A stretch of 49,614 bases of DNA, taken from assembly GCA_964503935.1 (NCBI GenBank), contig CAZDCJ010000003.1, positions 1 through 49,614 on the forward strand, given 5' to 3'. Below the pieces are notes generated by a model that made no database searches, had not been told where the DNA came from, and was given only the letters and a program-made list of their open reading frames with translations. Position 1 is the first letter of the stretch. Each line of letters opens with the position of its first letter. Both the position numbers and the translations under genes were made by a program. Positions 34,608 through 42,073 of this stretch are shown here, in pieces. This stretch comes from STD2-77 sp964503935. Lineage in GTDB: Bacteria > Patescibacteriota > Minisyncoccia > JAHIHE01 > JAGLIN01.

Positions 34608-35696
34608 ATGAAGATAGGAATCGCTTGCACTAATGCCTTGCCCATTCCGGTGCCTGCGGGGGAGATATATGCCAATCAGGATATCGCCGGCAGTCTGGCC
34701 GATGAGCTCGTCGGACGCGGGTACGACGTCACATTGTTCGCGTCAGAAGGCTCGCGGACCAAGGCGCATTTGGTCACTTTCGGTATGCTGCCTTTTTCCG
34801 ATCCTTCGGTCTGGATGCGTTACCGGGACAAGCGATCCTTTGCGGACTACGAGCATCTCTTCATGGCGAAGGTATACAATTTCGCGGAAGAGAACGGGTT
34901 CGATCTCCTGCACATGCATCTCCGTCCTTTGAGCGTTACGCCGTTCGCGGCGATGAGCCGCGTGCCGACGCTCTCGACTATCCACGATCCTCTCGATTTC
35001 CCGTACTTCAAGATGCTGGAACTCTATGATGGATTTTCGCGGTTGCGTTTTTCCTCTATCAGCATGGCGCAGCGCCGCGCCATGCCCGAGCTTCCGATGC
35101 TTGCCAATGTTTATGACGGTGTCGACCTCTCAAGATGGGAATTCGATCCTGACGGAGGTGAAAAGCTCTGTCACGCGGGAAGGGTGATTCGCGAGAAAGG
35201 GGTACACCGGGCGATGGATATCGCGAAGAAACTCGGGGTGGGGATTGATATCGCCGGGTTCGTATATGATGCGGACCGGCATGATCCGGAGAGTTATTGG
35301 AGTCGGGAAGTAGAGCCGCGCCTCGGGAGCGATGTCACTCTGGAATATATTCCGCAAGAGAAACTTCCGGCTTTCTATGGCAGATCGAAGGCGTTTCTCA
35401 ATACGTTGGAATGGGAAGAGCCATTCGGACTGGTGATGGTGGAAGCGATGGCATGCGGGACGCCGGTAATCGCCTTCGATCGCGGGTCGGTACGGGAAGT
35501 TGTGAAAGATGGCGTGACAGGCTTTATAGTGAAGGATGAAGCGGAAATGGCGGAAGCGATCAAGGAAGTCGGTAAGATCAAGAGAGCCGATTGCCGCCGG
35601 CACGTAGAGGATAATTTTTCCCTCGGGAAGATGGCTGAAGACTATCTCAAGGCTTACGAAAAGCTGCTCGCCTCCCGTACCCAGGCAGATATTTAA
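34608..35696 (+). CDS. GT4-family glycosyltransferase, first of a tandem pair
   Basis: 362 aa, GT-B fold. N-terminal MKIGIACTNALPIPVPAGEIYANQDIAGSLADELVGRGYDVTLFASE; C-terminal donor site with CHAGRVIREKGVHRAMDIA and EWEEPFGLVMVEAMACGTPVIAFDRGSVREVV (the E-x7-E motif of GT4 enzymes). No signal or membrane segment. Its C-terminal donor region is almost the same as in the next gene, suggesting duplication. Donor and acceptor are unknown. The context suggests a glucan or glycoconjugate. Confidence 0.9.
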   Translation: MKIGIACTNALPIPVPAGEIYANQDIAGSLADELVGRGYDVTLFASEGSRTKAHLVTFGMLPFSDPSVWMRYRDKRSFADYEHLFMAKVYNFAEENGFDLLHMHLRPLSVTPFAAMSRVPTLSTIHDPLDFPYFKMLELYDGFSRLRFSSISMAQRRAMPELPMLANVYDGVDLSRWEFDPDGGEKLCHAGRVIREKGVHRAMDIAKKLGVGIDIAGFVYDADRHDPESYWSREVEPRLGSDVTLEYIPQEKLPAFYGRSKAFLNTLEWEEPFGLVMVEAMACGTPVIAFDRGSVREVVKDGVTGFIVKDEAEMAEAIKEVGKIKRADCRRHVEDNFSLGKMAEDYLKAYEKLLASRTQADI

Positions 35697-35715
35697 TAAA
35701 TTAGCAGACAGTACG

Positions 35716-36786
35716 ATGAGAATCGCGCAATTGGTCTCGCTCCAGGAGAGCGTGCCGCCGAAAGGAAAGAACGGACTGGAATACGTGGTCCATTATCTTA
35801 CGGAAGAACTGGTGCGCCGCGGCCACGAGGTTACGCTATTTGCGACCGGCGATTCGGTGACCTCGGCCCGGCTGGTAGATGTCATGCCGTATCCGCTCTC
35901 GCGGGGAGCGTTGTTCGGATTCAATGCTACTCATTATACGCTGATGGTTACGGCACGGGCGGCGGAGATGGCAGAAGAATTCGATATCATCCATTCACAC
36001 TTAGGGGCCGGAGCTTATTATTTCGCAAATCTTTTTCCCGTGCCTGTGGTCGAGACTATCCATAGCGCGCATACCTGCCTGGAAGACGCGGGAAAGATCC
36101 GTTCGCTCCGCCCCTATCTTTGCCAATGCCGCCGCCGCGAACGCAAGATCCATCGCGTCTTCGTGAGCCGGAACCAGAAGCAGTGTTTCTCCTCCCGACC
36201 GAACACCTCAGTCATCCATAACGGCATCGGTTTAGAGGATTTCACTTTTAATTCTGACAAGGGTGATTATTTCGCTTATCTCGGCTATATGACGCCTGAG
36301 AAAGGACCGCACCTTGCAATCGAGGCCGCGCGGCGGGCAAAGGTCAGGCTCCGTCTTGCGGGCAATTATTTCGGCTGCGAGGAATACTTCGATAAGAAGA
36401 TCAGGCCGTATCTTCGAAAAGGGCAGATAGAGTATGTGGGCGTCTTAGGTCCAAAGGAGCGCGATGCTTTCTTGGGAAACGCCCGGGCACTCCTTTTCCC
36501 TATCCAGTGGGAAGAGCCGTTCGGACTGGTGATGGTGGAGGCGCTCGCCTGCGGTACGCCGGTCATCGGTTTTGACCGCGCGGCGGTAAGGGAGATAGTG
36601 AAAGATGGCGCGACCGGCTTCGTGGTCAAGGATGCCGCGGGAATGGCAAAGGCTATCCGCGATCTTCCGGCTATCGATCCGGCGACTTGCCGTCGGCATA
36701 CGGAGAAGAATTTTTCCGCCGTCCGGATGACGGATAAGTACGAGAAATTATACGCAAAGCTAATTTCAAGATACGACGGAAGATAG
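35716..36786 (+). CDS. GT4-family glycosyltransferase, second of a tandem pair
   Basis: 356 aa. N-terminal MRIAQLVSLQESVPPKGKNGLEYVVHYLTEELVRRGHEVTLFATGDS; donor site AYLGYMTPEKGPHLAIEAA and QWEEPFGLVMVEALACGTPVIGFDRAAVREIV. A CQCRRRERK stretch is unusual. It starts 19 bases after the first GT4 gene and shares the same class of donor site, so it probably uses the same nucleotide sugar on a different acceptor. Confidence 0.9.
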   Translation: MRIAQLVSLQESVPPKGKNGLEYVVHYLTEELVRRGHEVTLFATGDSVTSARLVDVMPYPLSRGALFGFNATHYTLMVTARAAEMAEEFDIIHSHLGAGAYYFANLFPVPVVETIHSAHTCLEDAGKIRSLRPYLCQCRRRERKIHRVFVSRNQKQCFSSRPNTSVIHNGIGLEDFTFNSDKGDYFAYLGYMTPEKGPHLAIEAARRAKVRLRLAGNYFGCEEYFDKKIRPYLRKGQIEYVGVLGPKERDAFLGNARALLFPIQWEEPFGLVMVEALACGTPVIGFDRAAVREIVKDGATGFVVKDAAGMAKAIRDLPAIDPATCRRHTEKNFSAVRMTDKYEKLYAKLISRYDGR

Positions 36787-36839
36787 AAGAGAGAAACTTA
36801 TTCCAGTAGGCGGCAAGGGTTAAACATTAATCCAAATAT

Positions 36840-37433
36840 ATGGCAGAAGAATCGGACATCTATGACGACTATTTCTTCGACCGTGCAGGCCAAATGGAAG
36901 GTGCTTCCGCCGTTCGGGCAGCGGATATCTTCTTGCGGCATTTCGCTCCCAAGAGCGTAGTCGATATCGGCTGCGGCACCGGCCTTTACCTTGCGGCTTT
37001 TGCCGCGCGGGATGTGGAAGTGAATGGGTATGACGGATCCACGGCTGCGATACGTAAATCTCCGGTGAAAGAAAAGGTTACTCTCCATGACCTCGAAGCA
37101 TATCTTCCCGCTCCCAAGCGATACGATCTTTGTCTTTCGATAGAAGTGGCGGAACATCTCCGGCCGGAGGCTGCCGATACCTTCGTGCGCACCCTCGCCG
37201 GCTTTTCGGATACGCTGGTCTTTACTGCCGCCACACCCGGACAGGGCTCGGCCGATATCGGGCATATAAACGAGCAGCCGCACGAGTATTGGATAAGGAA
37301 ATTTGAGCAGCAGGGCTTCGCGCTGGACGCAGAGGAGACAGAGCAGATACGGCAGGAAATGGAAGCGGCAGAGGTCATCTGGTGGGTGCCGAAAAATCTC
37401 ATGGTCTTTAAGAAGGCTAAAGCAAATCTATGA
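36840..37433 (+). CDS. Class I SAM-dependent methyltransferase
   Basis: 197 aa. Rossmann fold with motif I VVDIGCGTGLYLAAF (~40-54), motif II VNGYDGS, and an acidic LCLSIEVAEHLRP (motif IV region, ~100-112). No other domain, so the target is not revealed by sequence. The stop overlaps the GH57 gene start by ATGA (37430-37433), tying it to the glucan genes. Sugar or polysaccharide O-methylation is a reasonable inference. Confidence 0.85.
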   Translation: MAEESDIYDDYFFDRAGQMEGASAVRAADIFLRHFAPKSVVDIGCGTGLYLAAFAARDVEVNGYDGSTAAIRKSPVKEKVTLHDLEAYLPAPKRYDLCLSIEVAEHLRPEAADTFVRTLAGFSDTLVFTAATPGQGSADIGHINEQPHEYWIRKFEQQGFALDAEETEQIRQEMEAAEVIWWVPKNLMVFKKAKANL

Positions 37434-38605
37434 TCAATTGGGTAAATTTCATGCATCTCTATCAGCCGCCGGGACAGGAAGCGGACATCTTCCACCAGGT
37501 GGCGCGCGAGAGCTATTTCGAGATCGCCAAATTCTTCGATCGCTTCGACCGGCTTAATCTGACTATGAATCTTTCCGGGTCGCTTCTGGAACAATTCGTC
37601 TATTATCATTACGACACTCTGTTGGAAGATTTCCGCCGCGCTTTCGAGGCCGGAGAGATGGAGTTGGTCGGAAGTGCCATGTATCATCCCATATTGCCGC
37701 TCCTTTCTCCCGAAGAGATCCAGCGGCAGATCCTGCTCGATGATAAGATAAAACGTTCTATCTTCGGCGAGCGATATGTCCGGAGCGGATTTTATTTTCC
37801 CGAGATGGCCTACAGCCGCAAGGCGGCGGACGTAGTCGAGCGGCTGGGCTTCAAGTGGATGCTTCTGGACGAGATCTCGGGAACCGGCCGTCTGGGGAGC
37901 GTCGACACCGGGCGGATCTATAAACTCCGAGGATCGGAGCTTCGGATCCTTTTTCGCGATCGCGTGCTTTCATCTTCCTTCGTGCCGGAGATGCTTATGG
38001 ATGTCTCCGAAGAAACCGCTGGCGGGCGGAACATCATCACCGCGACAGACGGAGAGCTGTACGGCCATCACCACCGTGATTTCTACGCGAAGACGCGCCA
38101 GGTGGCGGACGATCGGAACATCCATTCTTGGAAAGCGTCGGAATTCATCGCCATGTTCGGGAAAGGGGAGCTCCTGGAAATCGAACCGGTCTCCTCTTCA
38201 TGGGAATCCCACGAAGAGGAGCTGGAGCGCGGCGTAGCTTATCCTTTCTGGCAGGACCCAGACAACGGCATCCAGCGTCGCCTCTGGGAATTCATGGATT
38301 TCGTCCTCGAGACCGTGGAGATGAGCCGGAAAGATCCTAACTATCCCATCGCCCGCGCTTTTGCCGACAAAGGCGTCTCGAGCTGTCACTTCTGGGCGGC
38401 TTCGGGCATGGAAGCGCCGGTATTCGGCGAGCTTATCTGGAATCCGGACGCGGTGGAAAGAGGGAACACTTTCCTGATCCGATCAGTGCGTTCGCTTGCG
38501 GACTTGCCGAGCGCGCGCCGGCTGGAAGGAGAGCGTCGCTTCCGGGAGATTTCCGAGCTTATCTGGGGACTACACTGGAAAAAATTTTATGAAATGGAGG
38601 ACTGA
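37430..38605 (+). CDS. Glycoside hydrolase family 57 protein
   Basis: 391 aa, (beta/alpha)7-barrel type. Motifs in order: FMHLYQPP (7-14), GSAMYHPILPLL (~83-94), GFYFPEMAYS (nucleophile Glu, ~124) and ITATDGELYGHHH (general acid Asp, ~206). GH57 enzymes are alpha-glucan acting amylases, branching enzymes or 4-alpha-glucanotransferases. At 391 residues it is shorter than branching enzymes (over 500), and no C-terminal helical domain is clear. It is translationally coupled to the methyltransferase. Exact specificity unknown. Confidence 0.87.
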   Translation: MINWVNFMHLYQPPGQEADIFHQVARESYFEIAKFFDRFDRLNLTMNLSGSLLEQFVYYHYDTLLEDFRRAFEAGEMELVGSAMYHPILPLLSPEEIQRQILLDDKIKRSIFGERYVRSGFYFPEMAYSRKAADVVERLGFKWMLLDEISGTGRLGSVDTGRIYKLRGSELRILFRDRVLSSSFVPEMLMDVSEETAGGRNIITATDGELYGHHHRDFYAKTRQVADDRNIHSWKASEFIAMFGKGELLEIEPVSSSWESHEEELERGVAYPFWQDPDNGIQRRLWEFMDFVLETVEMSRKDPNYPIARAFADKGVSSCHFWAASGMEAPVFGELIWNPDAVERGNTFLIRSVRSLADLPSARRLEGERRFREISELIWGLHWKKFYEMED

Positions 38606-38665
38606 GGTATAATAAAGAAAATGATTCCGTAAGGAGGATCAGGAATTAAACATAAGCGGACAATT

Positions 38666-39556
38666 ATGAAAAGAGAGACAGTGCTTGCATTCGATATCGG
38701 CGGGACCAAGCTCGCTTCGGCATCGGTGAAAATCCGCGGGGATGGATATGAAGTGGTCGGTTACAAGAAAGAAGAGACGCCGCAAGAGCGCGCTGAATTG
38801 ATGGATAAGGTCTTGGATGAGGTCGAGCGACGGAAGAAAGAAGGTAAATTCTCTCGCATCGGTATCGCGGTGGCGGGACAGATAGACGCTAAAGGGGAAA
38901 AAGTGATCGCCTCGCCCAACATTCCGGAAATAGATAATTTCGCGTTAGGGAGGATCATCTCCAAGAAGGCTGGTCTTCCGGTCGCGCTTATGAACGACGT
39001 GCGCGCTTTTGCCTGCGGAGAGGACCGGTTCGGCAAGCACAAAGGATATGATAACGTGCTCTTCATCGCGCCGGGTACCGGCATCGGCGGGGCGGTAAAG
39101 ATAAACGGCAGGTTCTATTCCGGCAGCGATAATATCGCCGGTGAGTTCGGACACATGGTCATCGTGAAGGACGGAAGGGATTGCCCATGCGGACGGCAAG
39201 GCTGCTGGGAGAGATATTTTTCCGGTCCGGCTATCGAACAGATGTACGAAGAAACCTACGGTCGGAAGAAGGCTTCGCGGGAGATCGTGCGGGGAGCGCT
39301 TTCGGGGAGCGTGGACGACCGGCGGCTCCTACTCGAGGCCGGGACGTATTTCGTGACCGGGTTTTCCAACTTGGTGAACCTTTTTGACCCGGAAATCGTC
39401 ATCCTTGGCGGGAGCGTCTTCAAGGAAAAAGGCCTTCTCAATTTCCTTATGCCTTCGCTCAGGAGCGAAGTGCTGCCCTCGGCGCGAAAGGTCAAGGTGG
39501 TGAATTCTTCCCTGGGCGAAGCGGCGTTCCTCCTGGGCGCGGCCATCGCGCGGTAG
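38666..39556 (+). CDS. ROK-family sugar kinase (glucokinase-like)
   Basis: 296 aa. FDIGGTKLASASV (phosphate-binding), IGIAVAGQID, ALMNDVRAFACGE (catalytic Asp region), IAPGTGIGGAVKINGRFY, EFGHM and the zinc motif CPCGRQGCWERYFSG. It would phosphorylate glucose or a related hexose released by glucan breakdown. A TATAAT 52 bases upstream (38608-38613, weak -35) may give separate expression. An AAGGAGG sequence (38631-38637) is too far from the ATG to serve it. Two terminators follow. Confidence 0.9.
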   Translation: MKRETVLAFDIGGTKLASASVKIRGDGYEVVGYKKEETPQERAELMDKVLDEVERRKKEGKFSRIGIAVAGQIDAKGEKVIASPNIPEIDNFALGRIISKKAGLPVALMNDVRAFACGEDRFGKHKGYDNVLFIAPGTGIGGAVKINGRFYSGSDNIAGEFGHMVIVKDGRDCPCGRQGCWERYFSGPAIEQMYEETYGRKKASREIVRGALSGSVDDRRLLLEAGTYFVTGFSNLVNLFDPEIVILGGSVFKEKGLLNFLMPSLRSEVLPSARKVKVVNSSLGEAAFLLGAAIAR

Positions 39557-39572
39557 ATAAATATGAAAAAAT

Positions 39573-39600
39573 AAAAGCGGCGTTTTCAGCGTCGTTTTTT
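39573..39600 (+). terminator. Terminator of the sugar gene cluster
   Basis: AAAAGCGGCG/CGTCGTTTTT stem (39573-39582 with 39590-39599, two G-U pairs), followed by T. Confidence 0.65.
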
Positions 39601-39626
39601 ATGCTATTCTGACCTTTCGTTTTTGA

Positions 39627-39678
39627 ACAGGAGGAAATATTATAGGCGTAAGTCATGACTATTCCCTCCTGTCTTTTT
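39627..39678 (+). terminator. Second terminator-like hairpin
   Basis: 13-bp stem with one mismatch (39627-39639 with 39660-39672), a 20-base loop and CTTTTT. It lies 27 bases after the first terminator and could end readthrough or be a separate small hairpin element. Confidence 0.55.
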
Positions 39679-40430
39679 CGCCTGGCAGATTACGGATTAC
39701 CTTGCCCCGCTTCTGCCATCGAAAGCCATTCGCCCCCCCCGCTCCGGTCGTGCTGCTAATTTTTTATGCCCCTATATGGTCCGTAAACCTCGGGCGTTGG
39801 AACCAGTTAATCATGGCCGATAATTTTTGTAAAGAGTGACAGATAAGTAGATGCGGGATTTTGTATTTTGAGGAGCAGCGGATCTGCCGTATTTAAATCA
39901 TTGGCGAGATCCTTTCATAGAAGGAATATGGATAGCGACTGTCATTCTGAGGCAGAGCCGAAGAATCCCGATACCATGCGGATAAGACGCCAGGAAGAAA
40001 CTATATGGATCATAGGACGGGGATGGCCGCCCTCCCTGGATCAGGTCGGGGATAGACCCTGGCGGGAATCTAGAAAATTCTTAGGAACACAAGATATTGT
40101 ATTCCTACAAACACACCCCGTCACTTCCAGTGACACCCCTTCCGAGAGGGGGATGTGCACAGCAGCTGTCATTTCGAGCACTTGGCACAGCCAAGCATAA
40201 ACTCCGCGAGGAATCCCTCTCTTACGCCAAATCTTCATAATTTACGTTTTCTCCTAATGAAGGGATCCTTACCAGGATGACAAAAGGAAGGCTCTTAAAG
40301 ATTTATAAGGTGTTGATATCTGAGAAAGTAAATTTTGCCAAGACTCTGGATTCCCGCCGGAGTCTATGCCCAGGAGGGGTGCAGGAATGGCATCTAGTAG
40401 TTGGAATAAATCCGATCGAATTCGGGCAAA
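39679..40430. repeat. Gene-free region with TGTCAT-type repeat pieces
   Basis: Contains TGTCATTCTGAGGCAGAGCCGAAGAATCCCG (39940-39970), GTCACTTCCAGTGACACCCCTTCCGAGAGGGGG (~40121-40151), TGTCATTTCGAGC ... GCGAGGAATCCCTCTC (40167-40222) and ATTCCCGCCGGAGTCTATGCCC (~40349-40370). These are fragments of repeat classes dispersed in many genomes. ORFs across them look like repeat translation, and no gene is supported. Confidence 0.5.
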
Positions 40431-40458
40431 ACAAAAAGGTTCTTATTTCTAAGTCCTT
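40431..40458 (-). terminator. Terminator of RNA unit A
   Basis: On the minus strand AAGG-CTTA-GAAA-TAAG-CCTT hairpin with a small internal loop, followed by TTTTTGTTTTG. Confidence 0.55.
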
Positions 40459-41180
40459 GTTTGAGTTGATTTGGGTAAGCATCGAAAATCTTTCTTTCTC
40501 TTCTGCCTTCGCTGCTTGCCTACTGGTTGTTTGCCTTTGTTTTCCGGCTGTTTGTGTTTGCCGGACCACTGTACTATCCCGGCTCAGTTTCTCGCGCCGA
40601 GAAATTTCCCCTTCCTATTCCTATTGCTGCTTTAGCCCTCCAGAATCCAGCTTCGACAGCAGAACTCCTTCGGGCTTACTACTCTAGATGTTGTCTCATG
40701 TGAAATCTTAACTCGTTTGCGCCTTCACGCATGGCGTATTCGGCTATACGATTTCCCAGTTTTTCTTTTAGTTACCCCTCTAGGAATTTGACCTTCCGGA
40801 GGGTTCGCTACCTCAGAGTTCCTTGGTTTTGGCACATACTTACCTCAGTGACTCTTGTTCCACGCGTCCAACGTTCCCAACTTCCCGCATTGCTTGAAAT
40901 CTTTAAAATCGTGGAAAGCCCTGGTTCTTCACTTTGCGAACCCGCGTTTGGTACTAAGGTCAGCGAACTTCCGTCTCTATGGTGATACCGAAAGTCAGTT
41001 CTACGGCCCGAAGCCTCCCTGGCTGAAGACTTAGATTCCCAAACGCTGGAGCAAGCTTACCGCAAGGATAAACTTTATCAATATCCATGGAATTTTAACG
41101 AAATACTTGAAAATTTCCTTCTCTTGTTTATTCCGTGGCATAGAACCTGACAAGTTCTGCGATTTAGGGCGGGATAGTTA
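40431..41180 (-). ncRNA. Candidate large structured non-coding RNA (~750 nt, unit A)
   Basis: No reading frame of gene quality on either strand, but a dense series of inverted repeats. Local helices (plus coordinates): 40560-40564/40579-40583, 40588-40594/40598-40604, 40634-40638/40672-40676, 40735-40739/40746-40750, 40774-40780/40799-40804 with inner 40783-40786/40794-40797, 40860-40864/40910-40914, 40923-40927/40938-40942, 41066-41070/41082-41086, 41142-41146/41154-41158. A long-range 8-bp pairing 40842-40849/40953-40960 encloses two hairpins. On the minus strand unpaired parts are rich in A and G, as in structured RNAs, and a terminator-like hairpin with a T-run sits at 40431-40458. The 5' end and promoter are not clear. 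No Rfam class recognised. Confidence 0.5.
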
Positions 41181-41185
41181 AGCAT

Positions 41186-41290
41186 TGTCATGCTGAACTC
41201 GTTTCAGCATCCTCGTCATATTACGCATGGTCTGCGTAATATGATTTTAACCACCTATATCGAAGATCCTGAAACAAGTTCAGGATGACA
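41186..41290. repeat. 105-bp MITE-like inverted repeat element
   Basis: Arms of 26 bp (41186-41211 and 41265-41290) are inverted copies of TGTCAT[G/C]CTGAACT[C/T]GTTTCAG..ATC with few mismatches. The centre holds a perfect 11-bp palindrome CATATTACGCA/TGCGTAATATG (41217-41227 with 41233-41243). It resembles dispersed TGTCATCCTGAA repeats known from many genomes. It lies immediately upstream of RNA unit A. Confidence 0.7.
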
Positions 41291-41370
41291 GAAAAAAGGT
41301 TCTGATGCAGGAATCATTACTTTTGGAGTAATTTTGATATTTGCCTTGAGACGAGCTTTGGGCTTCGCAA

Positions 41371-41735
41371 ACAAAATAAAAGCCGCTTTTGCGGATTTGC
41401 TTGGGGAAAATAGAGATGAGTCAAATCCCCTCGGGCTCCTCTCTATTTTCTTTCTGACCCCTTTTTGCCCTTTGTTTGTCTGAATGTCATTCGCGGAGAA
41501 ACCGTTTCCTCGTTTGCGTTGCCCGCTTTCTTTTTCCTCACACAGGCGGGGGCTTTTCGGATTTCAACTGTTTTTTCGGTATGACTCGGCCGCTCTCGGA
41601 TTCCGGCAAATGTCAGCGAGCATCCTTGGGACGCCCTGCTCTTCATCGGGCGGCCTCTCTTTGGATCACGCCTCCTCCTTTTATTTTCCATCCGTTCTTT
41701 TGCCAATCCTGTTTCTTAAATGGCTGGAAACAATA
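41371..41735 (-). ncRNA. Candidate structured non-coding RNA (~350 nt, unit B)
   Basis: Bounded by a promoter (41738-41765) and a terminator (CCGC-AAAA-GCGG, 41383-41394, then CTTTTATTTTG). Helices: an 11-bp stem 41406-41416/41440-41450, TGAC/GTCA 41455-41458/41486-41489, GAGAAAC/GTTTCCTC 41496-41511, CCCGC/GCGGG 41522-41526/41546-41550, long-range GGCCGC/GCGGCC 41588-41593/41650-41655 enclosing GCTC/GAGC 41592-41595/41618-41621. An 87-codon minus-strand frame (41443-41706) runs through it, but its very basic composition and the pairing make a structured RNA more likely. I found no RNase P or tmRNA signature. Confidence 0.5.
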
Positions 41736-41737
41736 AG

Positions 41738-41765
41738 ATATTAGCATTCCTGTCTGATAAGTCAA
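41738..41765 (-). promoter_or_regulatory. Promoter of RNA unit B
   Basis: On the minus strand TTGACT (41760-41765), 16 bases, TAATAT (41738-41743). It begins directly at the end of the terminator of unit C. Confidence 0.6.
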
Positions 41766-42060
41766 TAAAAAGACAGGACTGGACGGTCCTGCCTTTATTA
41801 TAAACAAAGCCTATCGGCATTAGCTTCGGGTTTTGGTACCACCCCCGAAAGGGCGTGAACCATAAGCACCAAGAGATATCTTTTCTTACTACGCCTTTTC
41901 CGCATCCGCACACCCTCTCGGGTGTGATTCAGAAACGCACTAGACAGACCTTCGCTTCATCTGTTAAAACAGTCTTGTATTGGGAGTAGCGAAATTTATT
42001 CCGTGCGCATTTAGAATCCTACGGCATGGGATAACAGCGCAGACTAAAGTCTGCTGCTCC
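41766..42060 (-). ncRNA. Candidate structured RNA or tyrS 3' region (unit C)
   Basis: Runs from the end of tyrS to a strong terminator (GGCAGGAC/GTCCTGTC, 41772-41779 with 41786-41793, then TTTTTATT on the minus strand). Contains hairpins CACACCC-GAGA-GGGTGTG (41910-41927), CTGTT/AACAG (near 41967), TTGGT...ACCAA enclosing a CACGCCC/GGGGGTG stem (41833-41872), and the palindrome GCAGACTAAAGTCTGC (42039-42054). No separate promoter found, so it may be the tyrS 3' UTR. Confidence 0.35.
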
Positions 42061-42073
42061 ACTATATAGGAAG

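Noticed and set aside
40431..41180. Group II or group I intron, RNase P RNA or tmRNA as identity of unit A
   Set aside because: No domain V hairpin, no GAGGAAAGTCC-type P4 strand, no tRNA-like ends and no intron-encoded protein were visible. A covariance search is still needed.
41406..41450. tRNA-like T-arm (GAGTCAAATCCCC) on the plus strand
   Set aside because: No matching 5-bp T stem, anticodon arm or acceptor stem; the segment fits an 11-bp hairpin better.
41443..41706. 87-codon minus-strand frame coding a very basic protein
   Set aside because: It lies inside RNA unit B, most of its length is in predicted helices, and composition (Arg/Lys rich, Ser/Pro) is typical of translated structured RNA. 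Not fully excluded.
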